A DNA stretch of 64,000 nt from Ipomoea triloba (taxonomy: Eukaryota > Streptophyta > Magnoliopsida > Solanales > Convolvulaceae), in the NCBI RefSeq assembly GCF_003576645.1, contig NC_044929.1:20571570-20635569 (forward strand). Reading direction: 5' to 3'. The notes under the pieces are model-generated. The model was not told where the DNA came from, did not search any database, and saw only the letters and a list, made by a program, of their open reading frames with translations. How positions within the stretch are numbered: the stretch's first letter is position 1; each line of letters opens with the position of its first letter. Of the stretch, positions 30,640 through 44,081 are shown piece after piece. Made by a program: the position numbers and the translations under genes.

Positions 30640-33600
30640 ATCATAAGGGGATGCTACTGTTGTAGCTATCTATATAGGGATAGCTACAACGCTAAATCAT
30701 CAAATTAAACATTCACATTCCTAGTTATATTCATAAGAGGTCAAAGGCCCGGTGTCTATGCACCATACAAACTCATAAGGTAAGTCTAAAAGGAAAACTA
30801 TACATTAAAGTCATTACATGTTTTACAAAACATAGCCAACGCTAGACAAACTACTTAGGAGCTAGATTCAAAAACAAGATAACTTAATCTACTCCTCTAG
30901 CGCACTCGGCTCAAATTATCCGGATCTTGAAATGAGTTAAGTAAAACAAGTAGAAAATCCCCGATTAGCATAATTGCTAAGTATGAACCACTCCACATTG
31001 TAAAATAGTTTATGAATATATAGATTGAAAAACTTGAGGTTTGATACACATACTCACATTATACACCAATTTGCAACATATAATTTCATAGAATATACCA
31101 TACTAGATATCATGTAGAGTCATGGATATACAATACTAGGCATCATATAGAATCGGGATGTACAAAACTAAATATCATATTGATTCATGAGAATATAATA
31201 TCAAATGACATAATCATTGAAGAGACTGCATACATAGCATATTCGGTTTCAACTAAGTCACATAGATCATACTCACATGTTTATGGATGTAATTAGAAAA
31301 GATTTCAATACTTGAGTAAATAGAGTATTAGAGTTTAAGTAACATGAATAAATATAACATCATGATGAATTCATTTATGCTAGCAAGGTAAGGGTTTACT
31401 CATATCATATGCATAAGTATCATGCTCATCATCAAAAGTAAGATGCGGCTCATCATAGCCAAAACATAAGCATACTTTCTCAATACTTTACTTGGGATCA
31501 ATAACCATATCATAAGAAAATAGTCATTTCTTTATAATAATACTGGAGGAAAGCATTCATCATTATCATACATGAAGGGAGGTGAGGTCACCACCATGTG
31601 TGTATGACCTCAACAAGGACCAAGTCCCGAAGATCTTCTCCATTTTAACTCATCATAACTCATAAATCACATGTGGAATCAGGACCGCTACCTTAAGTGT
31701 GCACACCCCCTAACTGGGATTCCAAGCCCAACGAGTAATGGCTCAAGGCCTAAAGTAAGCCTAGGATTTTTCTACCAAGCCACTTTTCTACATAATTCAG
31801 GATTTTTCTACCGGATTTCGTCTCACCATTTCATCATATCACGACATCATGTCATTTCATCATTTCTACCGAAAGGACTGCAGTCCAGTCGAGTCCTTCA
31901 AAAATATAGATTTTCTTAGATCTCCTTTCAATTCTTAAAAAGATTGGTAATATAATCTTTAAAACATTTCTTCATAATAGATCCAAAAATGGAGAATAAG
32001 ACACTTATATGGTTTTATATGCACATGAAATCAAACTAGTATATAGATATAGATTTAAAAAGGGTTTTAATGCGAAAATATATTTATAATACACATGTAT
32101 TCATTCTCATAAGTTTTCATGATAAGAACATAGTCTTTTATGCAACATATGCGGGTTTGATAAATATGGACATAAGCATGAGGTTGCAAATAAATGCACA
32201 AGCAATAATCACATAGATGATTCTAGTCATCATACCTAACATGACATTTTAACATCAAAGATAGAATGCATATCATTATATTCACTTTCTTTTTCAAAAT
32301 TTCCATACTTCAACTCATGGTCCTATTTGCAAATAGGAGCATCATAAATCATTTCATGACCTCATTCTTTCAATAAATAAGGACTTCATACTTAAGCTCA
32401 TAGCTTATCTCATAATTCTATTTCAACTAGGAATACCATGCTCAATCACGTTGTTCATTTCATAGCATTATTTCATGTAAGAATATCAAGCTTAGACATA
32501 TAGCTTAATCAAGATACCATTTCTCATGGAAATATCATACTTGAGCAAATAGCTTTAATTTATCATAAAATGATATCACATGAAAATATCATATTTAATC
32601 TCATAATATCATTCCACAAGGAAATATCATGCTTGATCACATAATAACATATCGAATAGGAATATCACATTTAATCAACAATTTATCTCATCATAGGTAA
32701 CCAATAGATCAAACACCCGGACTCCATGGTTCAACTGGACTCACAAACGCGAGGTGGCCAGACCCAATAGACAAAGGGGTACACCCCAAAACCAATGAGG
32801 CCCTCATCCCCCGTGAAATTAGCAGTAGGGCGTCGAAGCTCGCCGCCAAGACCTTGCTGGGCCGGGGTTGCGAAGTGTTGCACACCCCGCAGGGCCACAT
32901 CCGCAGGCCACTAAGGCCTACGGGTGGCCCTATTCTCTTACACGGGTCATTCCCGCGAGCCCTTGTTGCCTGTGGGATGGCCTCTGAGTCTGGCCGAGAG
33001 GGGAATTGAATAGGGTCCCTGCTCTCGTCATTTTTTTCTACCTGCATCCTCAGAGCCTCCATTTCCAGACCTTAGGCATGTTTTCAACACAACAACAATG
33101 GCATTATTTCATACAAACATCAACAATACATTAATATTTTTATCAAATACGTCATATATCATAAACTAAGCTCATCACCAGAGCACCGTCACACACATTC
33201 ACATTTCACAAGCATATTAAATCAAAATAATAGGTTTTAGATGTCCATGGGTTATACATCAAGCTCTCTAGATCACTAGCTTGAATCCCTCCTCCTTACT
33301 CTTGATCTCTAGCTTCTTATCCTCACGATTTCAATGGTTCATACACAGACAATACACATGCACAGAGATTAATGAACATTCATGGAATGAACTTGATGGA
33401 AGAAAAAGATAAAAGCTTAAGGAAAATAGAAGAAGATGAAGAGATGATCAAGAAACCTTAGTAATGCCTTGGGAATTCTTGTTTTTGTTTTTCTTCTGCA
33501 AAGGCAAGGGAGGGATTGGAGAGCCAAGAAGTGAATAGTGTTCTATTTATAGGCTCAAAACCTTAGGCAATGGAGTTCACGGCTAATGGAGGGCACTTGT

Positions 33601-34082
33601 GTCATTTCGCTAATTTGAATTCTAAGTGCTGAACTTAGGTTATAAATGGTATGGAAATAAAGTAATATTTGATAGAGATGATATAAAAATATCAGTGGTT
33701 CGATTTGGAATCAATTTTGGCTAAAAATCATGTCTATCACGTTCACAGGTTTCTCTCAGATAGACTTTTGAAATAAAATTCTAAGTGAATAATTATACCT
33801 TTTTCACCAAAGACTGTGGTCTAGTGGCATCTTGTGTCCTGATTAACACTCCCACATGGATGATGGGAGTGGATTCGAGCATTAGTGGAGACAATTGTTG
33901 AGCTACTATATTGTAACAGAGTCAGTAGTACTCAAAAAAATATACCTTTTTATAAGACTTTTGGAATTAAAATTTCAAAACCCATTCGATAAAATATTTA
34001 AGAAGTGAAATCATTTCCCTGACTTTATTTGAAACTTGATAATTTGGAAGTTTGGGTAAAAATAATTTTTGGGGTATTACAC
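30640..34082 (-). mobile_element. Decayed LTR-element remnant
   Basis: The right border reads 'ggggtattaca', whose reverse complement TGTAATACCCC is a common LTR start in plant retrotransposons. The interior is long, non-coding and rich in 'catatcat' motifs, with one GC-richer patch at 32730-33060. No gag or pol domain is seen. The left border is not clear and no target duplication was found, so this may be a solo LTR or a large non-coding derivative. Confidence 0.4.
33805..33940 (+). mobile_element. tRNA-derived SINE, copy 3
   Basis: The head 'actgtggtctagtggcatc' (A box) and 'gagtggattcgagcattagtgg' (decayed B box) are followed by a body ending 'gtcagtagtactcaaaaaaa'. It is flanked by TATACCTTTTT at 33794-33804 and 33941-33951. 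Same family as 22916-23100. Confidence 0.85.
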
Positions 34083-35870
34083 GAGTAGTCTAGCCCATAA
34101 AATTAACTCAATTAAATTAACCTTTAGAGTATAATTGTTTCTAGATTTTGAAGGATTATTACAAGATGTTCTGAGTTAAAAAGAAAATGTTTGAAAGTGT
34201 CATTATCCTACCATTAAAGGTCATCAAAGACCATTACTCCACCACGAATGACCATGAATATTTATTCCCATACTACTGTAAAAAGAAACTAGACACCCAT
34301 CCAACCAAGGTGGACATGAAAACCATGAACATGATCATCTTAGAGCTCAATTCATAGTCCCTCAAACACTCTACAAAATATTTTTAGCATGAATTGTCTA
34401 CCATATATATATGCATGTACAAACATTGCAAAAATATAGTGATATTTGACTTGACATCTTCAAAAAAAGAAAGACCCATAATTTTTACCTTTATAATTTC
34501 CACTTAAAAGTTGCTTGTTGTGATGATTTATTTTTCACTGTTTACTCATATATATATATTATTTTTAGAGTTCATGTTGGGTCATCTCTAATAAAATCGA
34601 CAAGTTGAATTGTAGATTATAAGAATATAATACGGAAACTAAACTATTATCAATTGATATCAAATAAACATATACTCCCAATAAAAAAAATAAAAAAAAA
34701 TACTAACATGACCTAAATAAAGGAAATTAAATAGTCCAAAACTAATAATAGATCAGACCAATATTACATCCTGCGCCGGTTTGTCCCCATAAAGCTCCGG
34801 CCCTGACCTGATGTTAGGATCGGCCAACTTGCCAAAGCCATAAGCAAAGAAAAGAAGAATGCGATAGATGTTGACAACACTAGCAAGTAAACACCAAAAC
34901 ATATAAATACATACTGCATTATATACATACATCCACCCATGGAAAACAAATGTCTATAGTAACGCAAACACTCCACATTTTGGCAAATTCTATCGAGAGA
35001 CCTTAGCATTATGTGTTTCACCCCCCACCCAAAAATAATAGGACTTTTTCTCATTTGTTTTTGGATAGAGTTAATTCATTTTTGTCCTAGATTTATAGAT
35101 GACAGTTCACTTTTAGCTCTTCTTTTTTAGTATCATTGTGCCATGATCATTTTTTGTCAGGTCAACAAAATTGTTGAAATGTCTTTGAATTCAATGACAT
35201 TATTTCGATCTTTTTTTTTCTCAATACAAAGTGGGTTGACTTGCAATATTTTTATTTTTATTTTCTTGAAAAAATTCATAATTGAAGACCTAAATACCCT
35301 TGTATTTTACAGAATTTCAATAATTTTGTTAATGAATGACCAAAAAATGATCACGCCACAATAATACTAAGATCAAAGGGGATGCTTTGAAAAAAGAAGA
35401 GACTAAAAGTAGATTGCCACCTATAAATATATGACAAAAAATGGAATGAACATTTTTTGTATATATTCCCATGTAATAAGTAAGAAAACCAACTCTCCTA
35501 ACCAGGTCACAAATGGCTGGCTTCCCCATAAAATTGTCTTGACAATCAGTTTGGTAACTACAATAAAGCTTCAAGTTTGACTCCTCAAGAGAGTTGTCTA
35601 ATTGGCTTTCTTGGTTTGATCAGACTAGCAATCTAGGCTGGTTTACTTCCTCGTGATCCTTTGTCAATTAGAGTCATAAGGCGAGTTTCACATAGAGCGT
35701 TTTGGGAAAGACCGGTAAAGGGGGCATGTCTAGTACTCGGTGGCTGGAGAATTGTTTGGTGGAGGCCGGTAAAGTCCCTAAGGACAAAGTCCAGCATCTA
35801 ATCTGTCTCGAGCAATGTGATGACGGTCAATAAGTAAGGAAATAATAAATTGCGCATTCACAATTAGCTA
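34083..35870. other. Intergenic
   Basis: No gene. The stretch at 35470-35700 belongs to a dispersed, diverged repeat with the landmarks 'ttggtttgatcagactagcaatctaggctggtttacttcctcgtgatcc'. Similar pieces occur near 48935-49125, 53912-54060, 54085-54280, 57000-57165 and 59065-59220. Confidence 0.55.
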
Positions 35871-35877
35871 TAGTTTT

Positions 35878-36035
35878 TTGTGTGAGTGGTAAGTGTTTGA
35901 TCCCAACACCTGATATCAAAATCAGGTCACGGGTTCGATTCCCAGCAGGGCCAGAAAAAAAGGTGCTCACCAAGCCTCAGTCATGAAGACCAAAGCGAGG
36001 AATGAGGGGCACACGGGCTGGGAAAGCTAGATAAA
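35878..36035 (+). mobile_element. tRNA-related SINE-like segment
   Basis: It contains 'gtgagtggtaagtgtttga' and 'gtcacgggttcgattcccagc', resembling the A and B boxes of a tRNA promoter, followed by unrelated sequence. The 5' acceptor strand of a tRNA is absent, so this is not a functional tRNA gene. Confidence 0.5.
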
Positions 36036-39000
36036 GGGAACGAAGAAACAGATGATCAACGTAATTTTTAATTTGATAGGTGGGGATCTAACAGAGAAAA
36101 CGATAGTGGGGAGCATTCAGATCGAGGGGATGTATATGGCCTATCTAGGGTCCGTAAATGAGTCGAGAGATCGAGGTGAAAAGGCCAAGGAGGGGAGCCG
36201 ATATTGTCTACTAATGACTGCAAACACTAGGGTCTCTTGTTCACATGACCATCTGTCCTTCATTGCTTGTCTAGCTAGCCACAACACATGCATATATGCC
36301 TACCAGTTGCCCTTGCCCTAATCCAGGATCAATTAAGATGATGACTGATGAGGCACCTAAAACTTGAAATGGATGATACCAGAAGAGCCATGATGTTTTG
36401 TTGCTAAAGTTGTTTACTATATCTTAGGTTGTGCACATGGGCGGATAAACCCATAAAAGGGAATGATCCCACATCGGTTTTAGGGCCAAACAAGTGATAT
36501 TCCATTTGTCTAGGTCATTCCGCAGTGCAAGGCTACACTACAAATGATACACAACAACAATGCAAAACTACCATTATATTCATTTATAATATATTGAACG
36601 TTATAAATCTTATGTTTAGCTTAGCTTCCTCAAAATTTCGCCATAAGTCCAACATCAGGTCAGAAAGATCAATCTCCACCGAAAACAATTTTATGAGTCT
36701 CTTATACCCAACTATTAACTAAGTTTATATATATATAGTAATTTTAACCTAACTTTCAATTCTCTATCACGTGAGTACTTAAAAATTGTCGGGTTGGTCA
36801 AACCATAAAGTGGTATATATTATTAAATAGTTAAGTGTGAACAAACACTAAACAAAGTATTTGTTAAACCCACCAAACACAACAGTCCAAGGACACCTTC
36901 ATATGAATGATATATTATTATAAAAGGGTTTTGGGGCCTCCATTATATAGTTTGAGATGTAATGTTTGCCAGCTTTCACAAGATATCATAATACCTTATC
37001 TTGTGGGATGTGTTCTCCATGCAATGAAGAGAGGATGGGCATTTTAACACGTGTCGGATGACCCTTTATTGTGATTTTTTGGATGACCAAAAAAAAAAAA
37101 ACATAGCCGCCTCCCTACTTAAAAGTGTGAACTGAATAAATCTTTTTCTTGCAAATTAAACAGGAGAGGTAAATCATACCAACAAGTATGTGGAGACAAG
37201 TAATTCTGCTCATATGTAATAGTTTGTAAACCACACAAAAGAAGTAAACTACACTAGAAAGACTCTGAGCGACGGGTTCGAGTGCTCAACCGAAAGGATG
37301 TTGACAAGAATTGAATTTGTACATTTTTTATACGAAAATCATGTTTCGCCCACCCAAACACTCATTTTGAAGCTCCCTTTATTGTGATTGCCCACAAAAA
37401 GTAAAATTTTCTCACCTTTAAGGAGTTTAATATAATAGTAGAAGGGTAAACCACGATATATAATTCAGTGGTTCATTAGATATGGGAGAGCACCATGTCT
37501 GGATTGTGATTGACATTACAAGTACTAGAATGGGATTAAATTAACAACATTAATGTCCACGAAATTATACATAATTAGTTGTTGGACGACATAGAGTAGT
37601 TATAAGTTACATATGAGGTCAACTTCTGTAATCCAACTGTTATGGTTGTCTGAAATCTCAGTGATGATTGAAGAACTGGAATTGCAAAATGCTAAACCTG
37701 TGTGAGATACCTAATTTAATTGTTTGCATTCAAAACTTTAAACAGGTCCATACAAATATTGTTATCATATTACATGGTCTGGATCCGTTTCAATCGGAAC
37801 TACACCACATTATTCATGTTTCAGTGTTGATCGTGTTACTAGTGAATTATTATAAGAATATATACGTAGTAACGCGTGTATCGTAAGATAAAATAACCAA
37901 TGATAGATTTTCTCAATTAAATTTTTATCATCCATCAAAATCTTGTAATGATTAAACCGAATGTATGTGGAGCTGTCTCTGTATAATTGTACCTTAGCTT
38001 CCATTAGTGCATGCATGGGAGTGGTACGTGTTTTGAGGGATAATGTTCATGGTAATTTTCTTGTTGTTCCTTTTTCACTTAGTAAATCTTGCATGCCAAG
38101 TTCTCATAGTCATTGAGTAAAATCTTATTTTTGTATAATAACTCGCAAATCACATATAAGAAATAAACAACACTAGAAAGACCTATGCGGCGGACTCAAT
38201 CAATTAAGAGGATGTTGACAAGAATTGAACTCATGACATGCAAATTCCCTTTACTAAAAGATGTTTTTGCTCCCAAAAAATGCTTTGAAATAAGTTCTAT
38301 ATCATGAAAATTTTAAAACATGGTATACACTCTCAAATTAAAAGTTTATAACAACGCTTTTATTAATTAATCAATAACAACTTCACAATAATCCAATAGG
38401 GTAGCTCAAGTAGCAAGTGAGTTCTCTTTGTAGAGAAGAATTTTTGAAGAATCTGGGTTCAATTCTCACAAGTGACGATTCCCCTTGAGCCACCTCCCGG
38501 AGCGAACGCACCAAAAAAAATAACGAGTTCTAATTTTGTCTAACTAAATTCTTGCCATACTGGCAGCCTTAATTTTGTCTAACTAAATTCTTGCCATGCT
38601 GGCAGCCTTTTGTACGGATAAAATTGGGTTGCAAGCTTGCAACCCATATAATCAATACCAAAAAAAAAAAAGGGGGATAAATCCAGTCTTAGGTTATTCT
38701 TATCCATGAACTACTCTCTCACTTCCAAAAGTGGATCATACCCTCATATCATCAAATTTACAATTCTTTCACTATTTTCGTTATATATTAGCAAATCACT
38801 GTCAAAAGTGACTCCACTTTCACATCATAATATAATAAAATAATAAAAGAATAATTCTTTTTTTAAAAAAAGTACAAAAAGGCTACCGCATGCTGCCATG
38901 TGGCAATCGATTTTGTATTTTGCAAGCTAGCAATACACCTAAGCAAAATAAATAAATAAATAAATAATCACTTGTTTATCCACGTCACTTTGTAAATCCT

Positions 39001-39780
39001 ATCCTTTTAGGGATGAGTTGGAGGTTAACCTTAGGCAAGATTTACTTTCCATAATATCAAGTGATTAGATACCTAATTGACTTATTTCTCAACTTTTTAA
39101 GTTCTGATCTCATGAATATTTAAACTTTAATTTCTTCATCATTACCAAACGCTATCGAATAGCCTCCATTAAGTTGGTTTTCTTTATTTGTTCATTTTTA
39201 TGTCCTTTGAAAACATTTTTAATAAATCACGTTCTATTTTTGTTTAAAAAAGTTAGTTTGGTAAGCAAAATAATGATATGAAAGCTACATGTTTCAAACG
39301 TTAGTTTGAAAAAAAAAAAAAAAAGTGGTTATTTGATATTTTGATTATTAGCGAATAGTACGTTAATTTAGCTCCTTGCTATCAACCATACACAAATATC
39401 ACTTCATGTTTTTACATTGTTGCTGAAATATAATGATCCTCCAATCTTTACCAAATTAATTAGTCTTTCGTCGGAGTTTCATGTTAATAGGTCCGTGTGC
39501 CAACGAACCATTTTGGCAACGACCGAGAGACCAAATTTAGTAATAATGTTGAACAACTAAGGATGAAATTTGTATTCATGTAATAGTAAAGAATCGGATA
39601 AAAATTAATCACCGAATTAACAAGTCATCAATAATTGAAAATTAAAAATTTGCTTTTTTCCTATTGGCATAATGATATATTATGGTAAATGGATTAATAA
39701 TTTAGATAAAAATGGGTAATAAAATTGATGAAGAAATTAAAGTTTGAGGCCCCCCACCACAGCTAGTTGGCCTTAGAGCT
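36036..39780. other. Intergenic with SINE debris
   Basis: No gene. SINE-family remnants lie on the minus strand at about 37165-37365 and 38105-38275, and a tRNA-like 'ggtagctcaagtagcaagtgagtt' segment at 38397-38515. A 39-bp unit ('taattttgtctaactaaattcttgcc...') is tandemly duplicated at about 38527-38608. Confidence 0.55.
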
Positions 39781-40273
39781 TGAAAAAAAAAATCTATAAA
39801 TACTGACTAGGGTTTTAGATCAGAGACAGGTTATGTCCATACCTTGCCTAATTCCAATTTGCATCCCTCTCTCTCTCTAGCTTTCTTCAGACACTCGTAC
39901 AAACATTGTAAAGAGCAATCACATCTTCGATCAAAACCAATTGCCAAACATTTTGCTTCGATCATTTCGAGCAGCTGAGAGGTCAAGAAATGTAAGATCC
40001 AGCTAGGTTATGTTGCTTTTATCATATTGCCCGCACTTATTCTTCTTCTCTCTCTGTTTTTTTTTTTTTTTTTTTAAATTGAAATATGGGAAGAATAGTC
40101 CCGGAATGGGTGGCCAAGTGGATGAAGTATAATTTTCGTACTTAAATGATCACAAATTTGATTCTAGCTTACTAATACTTTTTTCGGTTGAGCCCATCAC
40201 ATACTGTTTTGCATGATATATCCAGTACTGCATGCACACCATCGAATAGTGTAACAATGGGTTTCCCTTGTCA

Positions 40274-40316
<43 letters not shown>

Positions 40317-41573
40317 ACGCTAAATTATGATTGAACAGTAATTTTTTTAATAATTCATTTCGTTTTTTTGTCCATTCCCCTATTTATGTCCTTTACGTTT
40401 TAAACAAGAGGATTGTATTTTTAGTCACTGTACTAGCCTTACTTTTTTTTTCTTTTTTTTTTTTTTTTGGCAAATGTACTAGCCTTACTTAGTCCTCAAA
40501 TTTTAAATAAGATTGCATTTTTAGCCTTCACCCTTCTAATAGTTTCCATAAGTGGCGAAGGCAGAAATGCAATCCTATTTGAAATTTGAGAACTACTATA
40601 GATACCACACAATGCTATTAAGGAAAAAAATCAATATATAACTTAAAAGGGAAATTTATAAGGTGTCAATCAGTATTGGTGTCTCTTGTATAGAAAACAA
40701 TTACCAGCTATTATATACTTAATTATGTATTAGGTTCTATAGGGACAAGTGTTTACCGTAGTTGATACAATCCAAATAGCAATATATCAAATGGGGTAAA
40801 AATTAAACTCGAGGCATCTTAATTAGAGGAAGAAGTGAAGAACCCATATATCAACTAACATGACTAGCTCACAAGATGTTACATGCTAAGTGCTAACAAC
40901 TACCCAGTAGCACATGCATGGCACTTAATTGGCATGTAGCTCTAACATATTTCATCCTTTTTATAAACTTGTTAATTAATGTTGTTTCCCTACCTTAAAC
41001 AAATAGACTTCCTAATTAATAGTTAAAAAGTAATTAGAAGGTTGGAGTAAATGGTGAAAATATAATTGACTAATTATATATGTACTTAACAGGAGGAAGA
41101 GAATAAATAATGCAAGGAGCCAGCAGGAGGACATAGAAGTGCAGAAGCCATACTCCTCCATCCCTTTCTATACAGATCATCCTGCACTTCACAAGCAAAC
41201 CAATATCTCCATGAGATCCCACAACCCTCACTACAGGTTTAATATAATATTACTCCCTCCATTTCATTTTATATGTCAGACCGATAAACATACCAGATCA
41301 AATAAAACAAATTCAAATATATGTATTAATACAAAGCATGCACCTCTTTAACAATCATAGTAAACATTAGGTTATTAGTTCATAACAAGTTAGCAACTCC
41401 GAAGATCGTGTTACAGATACTAAATTGATTAGTTTTATTTCATGAGTTATGATTATTTGACAAAATAATAATCAAAAGCGAGATTTACCTGTATACAATT
41501 TCGAGTAGTAATTGCTGGTTTCCGGAGAATTTGAGTTGGCTTTTGTTTGAAAAATTTCAGAGGCATAAAGAAA
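39781..41573. other. Upstream region of GIL1-like gene
   Basis: A TATA-like TCTATAAATAC is at 39796, followed by a CT-rich stretch, but no open frame follows. A SINE copy ('gtggccaagtggatgaag' head) is at about 40100-40280 and an AT run at 40278-40312. Near 41150-41215 a short inverted repeat (GAAGTGCAG / CTGCACTTC) is seen. Fragments of a Stowaway-like end ('tactccctccatttcattttat') are at about 41252. A non-coding transcript is possible but not shown. Confidence 0.4.
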
Positions 41574-44081
41574 ATGGCGAACAAGGTCTCGAATTTCTCT
41601 CATCTGATACAGAGATTCACTGGCTCTTGCTTGCTGCAGCCGTTCCAGATCGACGACATCTCCGTGAGCCGGGGCGGCGATGAGTCGGAGGAGGAGAAGG
41701 AGATGGGAGAGGAGCAAGATCATGAAGATCTGATGAGCGTATGGGAAGGCGAGAGCGGGGAGCCGAGGGCGGAGAGAGTGATCGAGATGGAGATGATAAT
41801 GGGGGAAGTGTTCGACGCGGTGTTGGCGATGAAGGGCGCGTACGTTAGCCTCCAGGAGGCACACTGCCCTTGGGATCCGGAGAAGATGAGCGTGGCGGAC
41901 ATGGCGGTGGTGTCGGAGCTGCGGCGGCTTGCGGTGCTGAGGGAGAGGTTTTGGAGGAGTATCGGCGGCGGCGGCGGGGGAAGAGGGAGGTGGAGAGTCG
42001 GGGCGGCGACTTTGAGGGAAGTGGTGGCGCCGTACGAGGCGGCGGTGGATGATATGAGGAGAAAACTGAAAGCGAAAGAAGCGGAGATCGTTAATTTAAA
42101 GGACAAGTTCAAAACGGCGTCGTCTTATAGCAACAACGGAAAGAAGGGCAAGTCAAAACGAAAAGTCAATTGCACCACTCAAGCACAAGGTACAACTCTT
42201 CCACATTTAATAAAAATAATACTTGTGTGAGATTGTTTCACGAGTTTTTTGCATTTTTAGTCCCACGACTATAGTGACACTTGTAGGATTGGTCCACGAT
42301 TTTCAAACTTTGTAATTTTGGTCCATGACTATTGTTTTTGTTGCAAAAATGGTCCTTCCGGCGCCGGAAAACAAAAACCGGCGGATTTTTCGGCAATTTT
42401 TCGCCGGAAAAAAAAATCGACATATTTTTCGTCAATTTCTCGCCGAAAAAAAATTCCACTTTCAAGTTAGATTAAAATTGACATTTCTAAACAATTAATT
42501 TAAGTTAAAACAAATTCATTTCTAAAAACATACGTAGTCAATTTAATTATTTTTTATTTTGGTAAACTAATTCATTTCTAAAAGCATACGTAGCCAAGTT
42601 AATCTTAGTAAAATTAAATACAAATTCAAAATTATTTTTACTTTTTCGTTTAAATTTAAATTATATTTACTTTTTAGCCAATTAAGTACAAATTCAAAAC
42701 TATTAATACAAATTCAAGATCAACAAAAAATAATATTATTAAGATTAAATTTAAACTAAAAAGTAAAAATAATATTTGAATAATTTTGCCCAGTAGTAAC
42801 ATCTACCTAGAAAGGGAAATTTTTTAGAAATGTCAATTTTGAATAAAAAGTAAACTAAATAAATTTTTTAGAAATGTCAATTTTAATTCTACTTGAAAGG
42901 GGAAATTTTTTTCCGGCGAGAAATTGATGGAAAATATGTCAAACTATTTTTTCTTTCCGGCAAAAAATTGCTGGAAAATTCGCCGGTTTTTATTTACCGG
43001 CACCGGAAGGACCATTTTTGCAACAAAAACAATAGTCATTGACCAAAATTGCTAAGTTTGAAAGTCGTGGACCAATTCTGCAAGTGCCACTATAGTCGTG
43101 GGACTAAAAATGCAAAAAACTCTTGTTTCACTGATCTCAATTTGTGAGATGGGTTCAATTCTTAATTAATGAGTAGGATCTCTGATCACATTAATTAAAA
43201 ATTGGACCCGTCTCACACAATTTTTCATAATAATTAATATTTCTTTAGGGGCATTTTTGTCATTTCACGTACTAAAGATAAATTCGCCTATGACAGTGAC
43301 GATGTCGCCGGCGCCGGAGCTTTTCGAAGCGGCAATGAGCTTAGTAAAACAAGCTTCAAAATCCTTCACGGCCTCACTCCTCTCACTGATGCGCTCAGCC
43401 CACTGGGACATCGCGGCCGCCGTGAGATCCATCGAAGCCGGTCATTCCACCGCCGCCGTCGCCACGGCGGCGGACTCAGTAATCGGAATCAACCACGCAA
43501 AATTCGCGCTGGAATCCTACGTGAACTGCAAGATGTTCCAAGGCTTCGACAACGAGACATTCTACATGGACAGCCGCTACGCCTCGCTCCTCCACCCGGA
43601 GCAGCACCGCCGCGACTGCTTCGCCCAATACCGCGACCTGAAAGCCCTAGACCCGGTCGAGCTTCTGGGGATTCTGCCCACCTGCAGTTTCGGGAACTTC
43701 TGCCTCAAGAAATTCCTCACGATGGTGCACCCCAAGATGGAGGAGTCTCTGTTCGGCGACATGGAGCAGCGCCGCCACGTGCTGGCCGGAAAACACCCCA
43801 GGACGCAGTTCTACGGCGAGTTCTTGTGGGTGGCCAAGGCCGTGTGGCTGCTGCATTTGCTGGCGTTCTCGCTCGACCCGCCGCCTAGCCATTTCGAGGC
43901 GATTCGAGGATCCAAGTTTCACTCGCAGTACATGGAGAGCGTGGCCAAGTGTTCGAATGGAATCGGCGGGAGAATGGGGATGGGGCTCGTCGTTGGGTTT
44001 CCGGTGACCCCCGGGTTTAAGCTCGCTAATGGGTCGGTTATTAAGGCTAGAGTTTATTTGGTCCCTGCAAATGGGCTTTGA
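41574..44081 (+). CDS. DUF641 protein, GRAVITROPIC IN THE LIGHT 1-like
   Basis: Two exons: 41574-42189 and 43249-44081 (donor CAAG|GTACAA, acceptor ttctttag), joined in phase 1, 482 residues. It starts MANKVSNFSHLIQRFTGSCL, the usual N-terminus of one DUF641 subgroup. An acidic segment (about residues 36-60) is followed by the DUF641 core MIMGEVFDAVLAMKGAYVSL (about 75-94) and a predicted coiled coil (about 145-180, KLKAKEAEIVNLK). The C-terminal domain has ASKSFTASLLSLMRSAHWDI, the conserved FALESYVNCKMFQGFDNETF and a terminal GFPVTPGF...ARVYLVP. Family members such as GIL1 act downstream of phytochrome in light control of gravitropism, and IRKI binds a receptor kinase; this gene's own role is inferred. 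Exon 2 opens with a short unusual stretch (GAFLSFHVLKINS) before the conserved part. The intron carries nested MITEs. Confidence 0.9.
42215..43230. mobile_element. ACACTTGTGTGAGA MITE in intron, split by a Mutator-like MITE
   Basis: 'ataatacttgtgtgagattg' on the left and 'gatctcaatttgtgagatgg' ... 'cccgtctcacacaatttttc' on the right rejoin into the small MITE seen intact at 44789-44935. The Mutator-like MITE at 42242-43122 separates them. Confidence 0.75.
42242..43122. mobile_element. Mutator-like MITE, copy 2, nested in GIL1-like intron
   Basis: 881 bp with the same long inverted ends as 26863-27712 (GAGTTTTTTGCATTTTTAG...). It is flanked by TTGTTTCAC at 42233-42241 and 43123-43131, a 9-bp duplication. 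Confidence 0.9.

Noticed and set aside
32709..33062. Minus-strand open frame of 117 codons in a GC-rich patch
   Set aside because: No recognisable domain and its surroundings look like a decayed LTR remnant; not supported as a gene.
35878..35953. Possible tRNA gene
   Set aside because: A and B box-like motifs are present but there is no 5' acceptor strand pairing with the 3' end; a SINE head is more likely.
41150..41215. Possible microRNA hairpin upstream of the GIL1-like gene
   Set aside because: Only a nine-base inverted repeat is seen; the stem is too short and no known microRNA sequence is recognised.
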